64,000 bases of DNA, taken from the NCBI GenBank assembly GCA_038501195.1, contig JBBPUQ010000005.1:1364001-1428000 (forward strand), read 5' to 3'. The stretch comes from Nemania diffusa (Eukaryota; Ascomycota; Sordariomycetes; Xylariales; Xylariaceae). Every line of letters begins with the position of its first letter. The stretch's first letter is position 1. The notes below the pieces were generated by a model. It did no database searches. It had not been told where the DNA came from and saw only the letters and a program-made list of their open reading frames with translations. The position numbers were made by a program, and so were the translations under genes. Of the stretch, positions 11,023 through 22,200 are shown in pieces.

Positions 11023-12019
11023 CTTGGGCGTGATTTGCTGTTGTATAATTATTTCAGGAGGGTTTATTGGGCTCCTTTACTTGTGTATCGTCGATAATTT
11101 CGAAGAGTTGTCCTCAGCATAAAGCGAACTTGTTAAATATAAAGAGCTGGCGTGGCCTAGATCGATGATATGTATAAGCCACACAAGTCCTACCTAAGTA
11201 GTTATCGAGAAGTGGTGTCGTCACTCCGGTCTCATCATCTAAGTCAAATGACCAATTAGAGTTACGGCATGGACCCGAATTGGACATGTACTCACTTCAC
11301 CTTGCCTTGGAGGCGAATAACTTCCCCGATGCCGACGTCCGTAAGCTTGCGGGGAAGCATAGTATTACGCAACGGAAATCTATGGCATACCAGCTCGTGC
11401 CATTCTTTGCCTGATGGTCTACATGTAAGACGTCGAAGGCGTATTCGGGTCATAAGTCGTCGGATACGACTCTTGGTCTGTTGTTCTAATTCTGGGACAT
11501 GAATATTAGAAACCTGGGCTTGGAGAAGACATTTACGATGAAACTTAGTTTCATGAGCTACTTGGCCTAGGTACCTCAGGCATATATATATGTCCTAGAA
11601 TATTTTAACGACCTGTAGTCTAAAACCTAGACACCGAGCGCTACATCTGACGATCAGACTTAGGTCGGAGGCTTTGTTCCCTCCGAGAGATCGGATAGAC
11701 ATTTTGAGTCCTTGTCAGGTAGTTATTAATATCTGAGTTCTGGATGAGATCATTTTAATACTCCTAGCCAATGATGGCACGCCAAAGTTTGACCTTCATG
11801 GATCTACGCAGTAGGTACTATATTGTGCATGTTGTGTCTCGAAAGCTAAACGGTTTAGAGTGTACGCGTTAGCGTAAACTGATTAGGCAACAAAGATACT
11901 GCAAGACATTGATGTCTAGGTTACTTTACACTGACGGATCGATACATATATGTTGCAGCATCAAATGCAAGAAGAAATCTGTTAGTTTTATTGCTTGAGC
12001 TAGATTCTATCGGTATTGC

Positions 12020-12066
12020 TGAGGTAGTGAAATACATATTGAGGTAGTGAAATACATATTTAGGTA
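12020..12066. repeat. 20-base tandem repeat, about 2.3 copies
   Basis: TGAGGTAGTGAAATACATAT occurs exactly at 12020-12039 and 12040-12059, followed by a decayed partial copy (TTAGGTAG...). Confidence 0.8.
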
Positions 12067-12508
12067 GTTAAAAATACGCATAAGCTAAGCTTAAACCCTA
12101 CCAGCCGCTACTCTATTATAAGATATATGTGAACAAAATGAATGCGCACCGGAGTTCAACTGTCGGATAATACTGGTACAACCACACTATGCCAACAATA
12201 TACATACATAAGATTTCGTCATCTCGAATACTTGCCTAAGTTATAGGTATGTGTTCCTTCTAAGGCCCTAGTACTTCGACGTTAAATTGAATAGTACAGC
12301 TAGAAAGCTCGCATAAAGAAAGACAAAACATAAAGAATTAAATGGGTTTTTAGATCATGAATCACAGGAGGGTTCCTTCTTGTCTAGAAGACAATTATGT
12401 TGAAACCTATCGGAGCTTTCGGTAACATTAGCCCGGTTCAGCTATGTAGGTACATCGTGCCTTACGTACCTGCTCCAGATATAGGTCCCACTTTCTACGA
12501 GGGGCCTG

Positions 12509-13186
12509 ACAACCCGACCAGTACCCCCCTACCCCCACATACCTACAGTGCTAAAAAATAGCCAATAGAAATTAAGAGAGCCGCCCCATCCGACCACTAC
12601 TAGTAAAATTTATAATTTTTTTTATTAAATAATTAATCAATTAATAATCGATAAATAATGAAATATTAATTAATTAATATTTAATAAATAAAAAATATTT
12701 TTATTATTTATTATTTTATTATTAATATTAAAATAATATAAATATATATATACAAATATAATATAATATTTATTAATTAATAGCTAATCGATTAATAATT
12801 AATTAATAATTAATTAATATTTAATATATATATTTTTTATTTTTTATTTTTTATTTTTTTATTTTAAAAAAACTTTATATATATATAAATTAATTATTAA
12901 TTAATTAATAATCGATTAATATTTAATTAATATTTATTTTTTAAAAAAAAAATTTTTAATTTTATATATATATTTATTAATTATTAATTAATTATTAATC
13001 GATTAATATTTATATATAAATTTTTTCTAAGTTAAAAATATTTTACTGCAATCGATTAATAATCGATTATTTTATTTTTAAACTATCTGACCAGTACTAG
13101 TGTTTTAGCGCTGTTGATCGCATCCACTTCACTGACTTGATTTGGGTGGTGGTGTGTTGATCAAGGGGGGGTACTGGTCAGGTTGT
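12509..13186. mobile_element. Small inverted-repeat-bounded element with an A/T-only core
   Basis: The left terminus (12509-12529) begins ACAACCCGACCAGTACCC and the right terminus (13186-13166, read inward on the minus strand) begins ACAACCTGACCAGTACCC: 21 bases with one C/T mismatch. A second related word, CCGACCACTACTAGT near 12589 and CTGACCAGTACTAGT near 13087, stands at the two edges of the AT core as a direct repeat. The 678-base length and terminal inverted repeats fit a non-autonomous DNA transposon. No target-site duplication is evident and no transposase remnant is readable. Confidence 0.55.
12600..13085. repeat. AT-only block with ATCGAT palindromes
   Basis: About 485 bases with almost no G or C. 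Row 12661-12720 has none. Most surviving G/C pairs sit in the palindrome ATCGAT, usually as AATCGATTAA, with copies near 12788, 12912, 12999, 13051 and 13062. RIP of a repeated element is the likely cause, since CpA is its preferred target and CpG is hit less often. Confidence 0.7.
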
Positions 13187-13481
13187 GTGGGTACACCTTT
13201 CTACCCCTCCAAAGATGCAGCTCCCTGGTTTAGGTACTTAGGTAGGTAGGTAAATATGCCCCACTATAAGCCTTAAGGCGACTGGGTGGTAGGTAGGTAT
13301 TCTGTAGGTGAGGCTCAAACCAAACATTCCCGTCTACACTCAACATTAACATACCCTGTTTGTTTAGCCCAGAAACACCAACAGGACACGGTTTCGAGCG
13401 GTAGACAAGATATAAACGAGTGCTCCGTACCGAACCACAACCACCTTACCCCGATTGTGAGCATACATCGCCCCCGACAGC

Positions 13482-15090
13482 ATGGAGCAGTGCGCCAGCA
13501 CTCTGTTGGCATTCCCGCCGCAGAGCGACTTCGTCGACAATGAATCCTACCACAAGGCTGCCTCATTCCACATAGCCCAGCTATTGAAGATTCTAAGGGA
13601 GCGGAATAGGGACCTCGTAGCTTATAGCCATGAGCTCTTCAACGTACGGCCCTCAAATACCCCCGAGCCTTGTTGATGAGCTAGCTAACCATAACACTAC
13701 ACCAGCTCGTCGACCCAGCCGTAAATTCACTATCCTATCTGGCTATTCTACATGCTGTGATGTTTCCCAGCTTCGCATCTAATCTTCCACAAATTTTCAT
13801 ACTAGAGCAAATCACCACATTCATGATGTCGTTTGATGGACGACAGTGCCGCTATGCCGGCTCTCTTCTACTCGATTTGATGGACGCTGTGGGAAGTGGC
13901 CGGATATTGCCTGTAGGTGCTACCTACCCATGCGGGCGCTGCGAAGGCCTCTCCTATGTTTTCTTGCTGAGATGGCTAACGTACCTACTTAGCCCCGCGT
14001 TGCCGTCAATTGCCTCGCTAGATCTATCTTAACGCTCGACGCGTCCGGAACCATGCTTACATCCTCACATCTCCCCTTGGTGAAGCTTGCATACGACACA
14101 AATAATATGGAACCAGCCCTACACGTGATCGAAAAAGAAATCGTTTTCTTTCCTGGGATGTCTAACCACGAGACGGCCCAGCATCTGTGCGATACGACAC
14201 TCTCCCCTCCTTCGTATATCTCTAGAAATACAGGGCTCACAGCCAGGCTCAAGAGTGCGACGGTGCTCGAATATGATTTAATGTGCGGTATGATTTACAG
14301 TGTAAGACGAGAATGGGAAAAAGCCCGAGAAGCCTTTGGACGCGTTGTCTCCTTTCCGACCAAGGAGACAGGTTGTAGTAAGATTATGATCGAAGCATTC
14401 AAGAAATGGGTTCTGGTCAGCTTATTGTCGGAGGGGAATTTACCCACTACCTCGCCACCTCATGTTAGTGCTTCCACTACCAGGATTTTCGGGATGCTTT
14501 GCCGACCATATGTGGACCTTGCGATGGCGTTTGAAACCAACGACGCGCAACAACTAAAGTCGGATGTGGAGAAACATACACAGGTATGGTCGGACGATGG
14601 AAACATAGGCTTGGTGGAGGAGGTGATAGCATCATACCAGAAGTGGCGTGTCCTTTCACTACAAGACATCTACACCGAGATATCAATCCCCGAGATCCGC
14701 CAGCAGACGAAGAGTGCAGAGACGGGCGAAATTCTGAAGACAGATGAGGATGTTGAGGCGCTCATTCAGAATATGATAATAGACGGGATGCTGAAAGGAG
14801 TCATTGAGAAAAACGACGACGGCACGAACTTCCTCATCTTCCTCTCCCCTACGACGCATCTTTCGGAACAAGAGTTTGACGAAGAAGCTGTGCGCGCCGG
14901 GATGAAGCTGGACAGGCTGAGGGCAGTCTTAGGCACCACGAATGAGCGCCTAGGGTCCAGTAAGGAGTACATAAAGTGGATTACCAAGGAAATCAAACGT
15001 GATAAATCCGGCGAGTCTCAGGATCCAACTCTTGGTTTCGAATCGCAAATTGACGACGAGGACCTCATGGGTCGTGTTCCGAGCATTTAA
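13482..15090 (+). CDS. csn3: COP9 signalosome subunit 3
   Basis: A PCI-domain subunit of the COP9 signalosome, which removes NEDD8 from cullins and so controls SCF-type ubiquitin ligases, development and light responses in fungi. Exons are 13482-13643, 13706-13912 and 13993-15090, all joined at phase 0, giving 488 residues, about the usual fungal length. Helical-repeat sequence fills the N-terminal two thirds (DPAVNSLSYLAILHAV; LTSSHLPLVKLAY; LEYDLMCGMIYSVRREWEKA). The PCI winged helix follows (LSLQDIYTEISIPEIRQQ; NMIIDGMLKGVIEKNDDG). The C-terminal tail is acidic (ESQIDDEDLMG). The start ATG has an in-frame, plausible N-terminus (MEQCASTLL). The gene is divergent from the rhodopsin gene and convergent with rpa1. 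Subunit assignment rests on my recognition of the family and could be checked against CsnC/CSN-3. Confidence 0.85.
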
Positions 15091-16033
15091 GACGCTAAAA
15101 GTAGACGATCAGGCGAAAGCGAGCGCTCAAGCTATTACACATCCATTATTCTTTCGGCGCCCGACCTCCTGTCCTGGACTCGGAGTCCTGTATTGCGAAT
15201 AGTGGGGGTAATAATTGACGTGCGACTCGTTGTCATCTGTGTAGCTGACATGTAGCTTTCGAAACAAGCTACATGATACTTGGACAGGCACTACAGGCAA
15301 CGGCGTTAGCAGAGGGACCCAGGCATATCCATTGCGGTTTTGCTACCGCAGCTAGGATGCATCTGCATTATTAGGAGTGGCGAGTGGCTGCAGTGACCGA
15401 TTGCGGCTGAACCCTAAGGGAATGAATGAATGTATACATGCTTAGACGACAACTCGGGCGAAACAAGCCCCAGGCAGGACCTGATTATGAGCCTTGAGAG
15501 ATGAGTTAGATGCCATTCTCAAGTCGGACCGTCACGGCACGGTAGACAGTCTAGACAGTCTAGAATATCCTCTGATAGCAACAAAATCACCGCCTTTCTC
15601 ACATGTAATGTAGTAATGCAAACATATGGCACGTATAGGACCCAACTGGCTGTGAATGAATTTCTCTCATATTTTGGTGGGCACAGTACATACAGCGGCA
15701 TTACTACAATGGTATGCTTCCTAACCCCTCGTATTGCATCCCTAATGTTCTCATAAGATGCGTACATTGACACGCCCGTGATCATTGTAGAATTAGGTCT
15801 GTCTCATGTCTCATACACATATAATACGACGTTTTTGCCCTTTCATTTCCACGTCGCTTTCTGCCCCGACTTTTTTCCCTGTCTGCTCTTTAGGGTTATT
15901 CCCATATTGGTTAATTTGGAGACGAAGATGATGCGGTGCCTATTGAGCTGAGGCGGATGCTTCGGCTTAGCGTTCATTAGATGTAAAGGTCCCCTGATTC
16001 AGGTTTTCGTGTACGTCTAGACGTCCTCGATCA
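15091..16033. other. Intergenic region between convergent csn3 and rpa1
   Basis: Nothing codes convincingly; the minus-strand frame at 15519-15785 lacks domains or splice context. A short duplicated word (ACAGTCTAG, near 15546-15563) is present. Expected to hold the two 3' untranslated regions. Confidence 0.45.
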
Positions 16034-18161
16034 TCATGAGCTAATGCCAAACTGCTTGATCAGGTCCGCGAGTTTCAAGGCTTCGGTCTTGTAATCCAGC
16101 GGGCTGGCACTCATGACATGATACCTGATCCTAGATTGAGATGTTTCGTCAGTAGGTTCGCACAACGAGGGAATGGTAAAATTGTAATTGTTTTAAAATG
16201 AGAGAGTGACATACCTCTGGTTCTCGCCATACGTGTCCATCTTGGCGCGGCACCGGAAGTTGAGCTTGGCGCAGTTGGCGGCCTCGAAGATGGCGGGGAC
16301 GCGGTCCTCGTCGTTCTCCTTGATCTCCATGAGCTCGTCGGCGGACATGCCCATGATGATGCGGCCGACGTCGTCGAAGCACGAGAGCCAGAGCTGGCCC
16401 GTGTGGTCGTTGATGTTGACGCTCATGATGTAGCGGTAGAGCGGGCGGGGGTGCGAGACCTTGCAGTTCTCGCACCACCACATGCCGTCGCCCTGGTCCA
16501 CGACCTTCTTGTTGCAGCCTTCGGAGCTGCACGCGGGGTATGCGAAGTTCTCTTGCCTGATGTACACGACGGTGGCCTTGAGCATGAAGTAGTCCGTGTT
16601 CTCCATGCCTAGGCCCTCGTCCTTGATTTGCGAGACACACTTGACCTGGTCCTGGCGCCCTGTAGCAGAGCCCATGCCCATGCTGTTGTGTGTGTTGAAG
16701 TTGTCGGCACGTCCTTGGGAATCATACCAACCCTTGAGGCGATGTGCTTCGTCGATATCGGGGTCAACAGCCATGGTCCCGGAGGCGAGGAGAGAGAGCG
16801 AACGTCCACCGAAGTCAGACACCTTGACGCCTTTGAACGCAACAACTGACTCTGGCTGCGCAGCAAACGAGGTCGCCGTCTTGCCCCATATTGTGAGACG
16901 AACCGAATATTGTGAGTCGTCGACGAGTGTGAGCTCACGTTTGTCGTAGAACTTTCCTGTGCTCTTTGCGGTGATCTGAGAGACTTCGCCAACCTCCTTG
17001 AGCACGCCAACGACGTCTACTGTGGCATCTTTCTCTACGGCCTGGAGTTCCGAAATGTTGATAAAATTGAAGCGAACCTGGGGTACGCTGGCCTGGTCTT
17101 CAGCCTTCTCGATGACCGTCTCTCGCTCGAACGCGAGTTCATAATCGTTAGGAATATTCGAAAACTGCTTCTTGGCCAAATTCACCCTGCAGGTACTGAT
17201 ATAGTAGACCTGGCCCTCTTGTAACAAGTCGTAAAAGGCGTCGCATTGCTCATTGAATCCCGTGGCCTTGATCTCGCCGCTCTCATCGAGCAGGTTTACT
17301 GAGAATAATTTACCTTCGCCAGAGGCCTTATGCCAGGTCTTAATGTCTGATTTTGATGAAACACGAGCCTTGATGGTCCACTTATGGGCGTAAGGGGAGA
17401 GGGACTCGATTGGGTAGATGACAATGTTTCCATGAGTATTAGAGCCGCCGCCGCCGCCGCCGCCGCCTCCTGGGCCCATGCGCGATGACATGGGCTCTGA
17501 CTTGACGGGCGCTGAGGACTCAGCCTTGGCGCCATAGAAACCAGAACCTCCAATGGCGGTAGTCGTATTTGCGGCCTGTGCCTTGGCTTCGAAGGGAGCG
17601 GGTTCGCCGATCCGGTCGTGAACGCCGAGGTCAGAGGCAACATCGAGGTCGAGAATAATTAGAATGCTTCCTGTAGTCAGTCCACTGCTACCTCGGAGAG
17701 AGTACGCAACACGTACTTCTTGCCTTTCACGGCGTTCGCCTGGTATGACTTGACCCGGACGATACAGCCTCGAACAAGCTGGTTGTCGTGGATAACATGG
17801 TTGGCCTCTGTACAATGATGAGCCTAGTTCCAGGACATCTGTATGGGGGCGATGGCTAGCTTACGAGTTGCTAGCATGCACTGGACATAGTTCCTGATAT
17901 CACTCAGTACGACTCGGTAGCGCTCTTGCTGGGCGGGGGCACCGGGCGCCTGTTGGGCAGCAAGAGGCTTGATCTGAAGGCATTGGAGGATGGGTACTGG
18001 AAATCTCTGGTCGGCGTTCCCAGGGTCGTTAAATACGGCGCTGAATCATCGAGTCAGCAGGCATGCATGCGTATGAAGAAGCAAGGGATAATAATAGAGA
18101 GATAGTGAACGGACTCTAAGGCGCCTTGAGTTATAGCCGCCTGTGCCGCGACGACCGACAT
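16034..18161 (-). CDS. rpa1: Replication protein A large subunit (RPA1 / RFA1)
   Basis: Large subunit of the single-stranded DNA binding trimer used in nuclear replication, repair and checkpoint signalling. Five minus-strand exons (18161-18115, 18040-17865, 17807-17717, 17666-16215, 16130-16034) join in frame to 620 residues, normal for the family. The N-terminal DBD-F domain contains VLSDIRNYVQCMLAT and ILIILDLDV. A Gly-rich linker (GPGGGGGGGGGSN) follows, then OB folds DBD-A and DBD-B (IKARVSSKSDIKTWH; YSVRLTIWGK). DBD-C contains the zinc ribbon Cys-x4-Cys...Cys-x2-Cys (ACSSEGC...WWCENC). The small last exon supplies the conserved end (IRYHVMSASPLDYK). The first donor is GTCCGT and the third acceptor lies in GGAAG; both were chosen because only they keep the frame. 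The gene is divergent from the dienelactone hydrolase gene. Confidence 0.95.
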
Positions 18162-18919
18162 CTTGGCTGAACCTTAAGCTGGAACTTTTTTTCGCCTTAT
18201 GGTAATTCGTGGGTATGGGAGGTATGGTGTATGGTGCGAATTGAGTGTAACTAGCAGGTAATCTACAGACTCGTGGCAATCAATCTCGTAGTGGTGGTTG
18301 AAGGTAGTGTAGAAGGAATTCAATCAAGAACGCGTCAAGTCACGAAAAGTCGCGTCTGACGTCTCTCTCCATTAAAGTCACCGTTTGGGCGGCGGTGTGT
18401 GGAGGCCGCTACGGTGAGGTTAGGTACAAACTTATAAGTTGTGTACCTACCTAGGTATTCTGCAGCGTGCTATCTACAACGCGCGGGGGTCTTTCAGCCG
18501 CAGCTGTCAGCAGTCCGTTATACCCCTCTCATATTACCCCCCTGCTGCTTTGCCTCAGGCGGCGCTCAAATAGGACGTCATCCCCCGCACTAGCTAAGTT
18601 GGTTTGCCAGAGCTCCTTGGCTGCTTCAGCAGCTGCCTAGATGCACGAACGTTACTTCCATCAGTGCTCACCTACATATCACTGGTGAAACCGTATAAGG
18701 GTCTTTCAATTAGGTACCTATCTAGTCTAGGTAGTGTAAACAATTCTATACCAACCTATTCAGAGCTTACGTTGCATTCTATTCCTACGTCTCCCACGAT
18801 TCAGTATCATTCCCGAGCTCCCCTATTCCGTGCTCTATTTGTTCACGGAACTGCTAAGCTCTAGATTTATTTGCTGTGACATCACCGTATCACCAATCGC
18901 CTAGGTAGCAATCTCAGCC
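18162..18919. promoter_or_regulatory. Shared divergent promoter region of rpa1 and dienelactone hydrolase
   Basis: 758 bases between two divergent ATGs. It holds a cluster of cell-cycle-like boxes on the rpa1 side, a TGACGTC word at 18357-18363, an ACGCGC word near 18480, and TACCTAGGTA-type motifs near 18445-18455 and 18713-18732. The short plus-strand frame at 18604-18864 is not supported. Confidence 0.55.
18330..18355. promoter_or_regulatory. MCB and SCB-like boxes upstream of rpa1
   Basis: ACGCGT, the MluI cell-cycle box bound by MBF, lies at 18330-18335. CACGAAAA, matching the SCB core CACGAAA, lies at 18341-18348. TCGCGT, the reverse of the near-MCB ACGCGA, lies at 18350-18355. The cluster is about 170-195 bases upstream of the rpa1 ATG. 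RPA genes are classic G1/S targets in yeasts; function here is inferred. Confidence 0.6.
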
Positions 18920-20072
18920 ATGGCAGATCATGAGATTGCAACAAAGGCCCCCGAAAGCGATGCTCACGCTTCGACCGAGTCGCCAGATGCGACGGGCCAT
19001 GTACTGAGCGAGCATTGCACAACCGATCGGCCTACGCGTACGTGTATATCATTGGGTTAGCGCACGTATCTCCCAATTAATCTTATGTGTAGCGAATGGT
19101 GAAGCTCCTCAGGGAGAAATCAGAAAACTTGATGGCATTGATGTACTGTCCATGACTATAGTCGATCGTCCCATGACGGTGGTATTGTATACTAACACGG
19201 GTATAGGTCTACATCACGAAACCCGAATCCTATCCTTCGAACCCCTCGAAACTTCTCCTTTTATTGACTGGAGGTACCGGCCTGAAATCGACCAATAACC
19301 AGATCCAGGCCGACAAATTCGCAAGTGAAGGCTATATCACTGTAATGCCAGACTTATTCGACGGCGACCCGGCACCAAATACCGCAGCTCTTCCAGAATC
19401 CGAGACCCACGTCACTTCATTCCTCGACACGTTCAAACTCAAAGCCGCTGAGACAGCTAAGTCTTTCTTGATCGATATGTGGCTAGCACGGCATAGCGAT
19501 GAGAAAGTCCTCCCTCTACTGGAGAAAGTGGTTCATGCATGCAAGGGAGAGTTTGCGGATGCGGTGGGCTACGGCGGCGGCATCTACGCCGTGGGATACT
19601 GCTTTGGTGGCCGGCTTGTGTTGTTGCTAGCTAGTGAGCGAACGCCAATCCAAGCAGGCTGGACCGGGGCACAAAAAGAACCAGATGAAGAGGCCGGCGA
19701 GGGTCAAGGTCCTGCGAAGATCGACCCTATCATCAAGGCTGGGGCTCTGGCGCACGCTACTCTCGTATCGCCAGAGGACTTTAGAGGCCTTAGATCACCC
19801 GTGAGCTTAGTTTGTGTCGAGAGCGACCCAATGTTCCCCGATGAGGTTCGTATAGCTGGCGAGGACGCGATGTCGAAAGGGAACTTGGAACATGAAGTTC
19901 AAGTTTACCCCGGTGTACCACATGGTGAGCAAAATCGGATTTGTACGAACGCAGAGAAGCCCGCTAATAAGCATCAGGTTTCGCTGTTGTTGGTGACTAC
20001 GCCGACCCTAACATCAAAGAAGCACAAAGCACGGCATATCAGCAGATGTTGAAATGGTTAAATGAGCACTAA
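18920..20072 (+). CDS. Dienelactone hydrolase family protein (alpha/beta hydrolase)
   Basis: Probable cytosolic hydrolase of the dienelactone hydrolase fold, a family that opens lactone rings in aromatic degradation but includes many fungal members of unknown substrate. Exons are 18920-19037, 19093-19142, 19207-19924 and 19978-20072, giving 326 residues. The nucleophile Cys lies in GYCFGG (about residue 188), the acid Asp in ESDPMFPDE (about 263) and the His in VPHGF (about 295). The third intron splits the Gly of PHG, and only splicing restores the family-typical HGFAVVGDYA. The first 40 residues (acidic, Ala/Ser-rich) precede the conserved core, which starts near DVYITKPE. The gene is divergent from rpa1 and convergent with the oxidoreductase 186 bases away. 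No signal peptide is seen. Confidence 0.9.
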
Positions 20073-20258
20073 GGAGTCATGATTAGAGATTGAAGAGTTG
20101 GCTTTGGCGTTGGCGGAATACGTGATTGTTTACAGGTTATCAAGATGGCCATCTGTATTACGCCCTAGGGTAGATAATGAAGTCGGCAGGCTCCGCGAGA
20201 TGACTAAACTTTTATGGTACGCTGTTATGAAATGCACTTGTTTGAAGTTATCTACTCC

Positions 20259-21379
20259 CTAAGGAACGGTACATATAATCTTACCCGTCGTGACATTCTT
20301 CTCCAGCAACTCGTGCGCCTTGACAATGTCCTCCATAGGGAACACGGAGTCGACCTTGACCTTGAGCTTCCCGCTCTCAAAATCCGGTATATACTGCGCA
20401 AGCTTATCCTTCAGCTTACCCTGGTACTCCAAGTCCCGGCTCCGCAGCGTCGTGCCCTCAAGCCGTATGCGCTTAAAGAGCAACATGCTAATATCCACGC
20501 CCTCTAGCTTCGACCCGCCCATAAGCCCCAGCATAACCCAACGCCCATCCCTCGCCGCAACCGCAAGGTTTCCCTCGAAGTAGCTCGCGCCCACAAAGTC
20601 CACAACAAGATCCACCCCCCTCCCCCCCGTCGCCTCCAGCACGCCCTTCGCCCAGTCCTCGCTCTTGTAATTAAACGCCCTCGTAGCCCCCAGCTCGGCC
20701 TCGATAAACCGGCACTTCTCGTCGCTGCCGGCGGTCGCGTACACCGCCGCGGCGCCGGCGTCGAGGGACAGCTGGATGCCGGCGATGCTCACGCCGCTCG
20801 CGCCCGCGTGCCACAGCACCGTCTTGCCCGCGCCGAACTCGCCCACCGCGTGCAGCACCTGCGTCGCCGTCATGAACGTCTCCGGGATCCCCGCCGCCTG
20901 CTCCCAGGAGAGGAATGCCGGCTTGCGCAGGAGGAGCCGGGCGTCTACGGCGATGTACTCGGCGTAGGCGCCGCCGTAGGCCAGGCCGAAGACGGCGTCA
21001 CCTTCGCGCAGGGCTCCGGCCGTAGTTTCTGTGGCTGCCGTGCTGGAGGAGGAGGCAGCAGCGAGAGGAGGACCGAGCTCGGCGACGGTGCCGCTGAACT
21101 CGACGCCGAGGGTGGAGGGCGCTTGGGGCGGCACGGGGTATAGCCCGGCGCGCTGCAGCAGGTCCATGCGGTTGAGCCCGAAGGCCTTCACGCGCACGAG
21201 GACCTCGCCGGCGGCGGGGACGGGCTTGGGGGTCGCGGCGTTGATGAAGAGCGCGCTGGCGGGGCCTTTGCCGCCTTTGATGTCTGCGGAGATGGGTTAG
21301 TGGCGGGAGGTGTGTAAGTGAGTGCTGTGAGGGGCGGGGCGGGGGTCGCTGTACCGACTGCTTTCATGGTGCTGCCCAT
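20259..21379 (-). CDS. NAD(P)H:quinone oxidoreductase / zinc-independent MDR-family reductase (PIG3-like)
   Basis: Medium-chain dehydrogenase/reductase, probably reducing quinones or enones with NADPH. Exons on the minus strand are 21379-21355 and 21283-20259, separated by a 71-base intron, giving 349 residues. The first exon encodes only MGSTMKAV; splicing creates the family-typical opening MKAVDIKGGKGPA. The second ATG at 21367 could also be the start. Landmarks are KAFGLNRMDLLQRAGLYP, GVEFSGTV, FGLAYGGAYAEY, the Rossmann-fold dinucleotide motif HAGASGVSIAGIQL (about 167-180) and FVGASYFEGNL. A Ser/Ala/Thr-rich insert (about residues 83-97) is unusual. Catalytic-zinc ligands of true alcohol dehydrogenases are absent, which argues for the quinone reductase branch. 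Substrate unknown. Confidence 0.88.
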
Positions 21380-22200
21380 CGCGAAGATGTCTCCCTTCTC
21401 AGGGGGGGGTGAGAGCTAATAATAATTAAGTAGAGAGACGGTACTTTTTTATCTTTGTTTTGAACCGTCTATTGTTGACAGACAATTCAACCAGCTGGAG
21501 TGTCGGTGACATCACAGGTATTATATAGTTGTTGCATTGACTGTGCTAATGCCGCTATCTCTAGGTAATTGTAATTGTAAGCATCGTTTCAATACCGGGC
21601 CGTCCTTTCGCCATGATATTAGTAAGAACCCAGACGGACTCCATAGCACCTACCAGACTCATTCATGCCGGCCTATTTGGGCGCTCGCTTGCCATTGTCT
21701 TGAATGAAAAGTCTCCGAATCCCTGAAGAGTTGAGCCGCGGCCGGCGCGATGTTAATACCCCCGTTCTCCCAACATGCTGGCTACTTCGGAGCTTATGCT
21801 TACGGATTAACGAATGTTATGTTCATGCATGTTACTTTCTTCAAACATGGTCCCTGTAGCTAAATGTAAGCTGCGTGAGTTTATGCCGACCACACTTACT
21901 ACATTCAAGTTACGCATAGAGCTCAATTACAAGTCCTGATGATTGGTAGTACAGTCGCGGTAAGAAGTAAGGTGGGATAGGTGCACACTAGTTTTATTGA
22001 CCCGAGGAAATCAGACTACTCCTATCTAGGCCGCAGCGCTTTCGAGGAAAACTTAAACGTACCATCTAACACCAACCCATATACAGTAAAAAATCAAACG
22101 AAAACATGTAATCATAACTCATGAATCCTTAAATAGCAGCCCTCTATCTTATCTAATCCTTTGCATTGCAGGAAGTTCGGTGGGTCGGTGGGTGTACTGG
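21380..22200. other. Intergenic region, no gene seen
   Basis: Should contain the oxidoreductase promoter (left part) and the 3' end of the downstream C2H2-like gene. A short (A)GGTAATTGTAATTGTAA direct repeat occurs near 21564-21578. Nothing else is supported. Confidence 0.4.

Larger units (their letters stand above)
11023..13481. other. 2.4 kb intergenic region between divergent rhodopsin and csn3 genes
   Basis: Both promoters must lie here. GATCGA, a word associated with White Collar light response in Neurospora, occurs at 11160-11165, about 140 bases upstream of the rhodopsin ATG, and again at 11937-11942; such short words arise by chance, so this is weak. The region also holds a 20-base tandem repeat, an inverted-repeat-bounded AT-rich element, and TAGGTAGG/TACCTAGG motifs near 13230-13310. 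The short plus-strand frame at 11269-11502 is not convincing. Confidence 0.5.

Noticed and set aside
11269..11502. 77-codon plus-strand frame in the rhodopsin/csn3 spacer
   Set aside because: No domain, Arg-rich chance composition, no splice context.
15519..15785. 88-codon minus-strand frame between csn3 and rpa1
   Set aside because: No recognisable domain and located where two 3' untranslated regions meet.
18920..21379. A secondary-metabolite or carotenoid cluster formed by hydrolase, oxidoreductase and rhodopsin genes
   Set aside because: No backbone enzyme, carotenoid gene, transporter or pathway regulator is present, and housekeeping genes lie between them.
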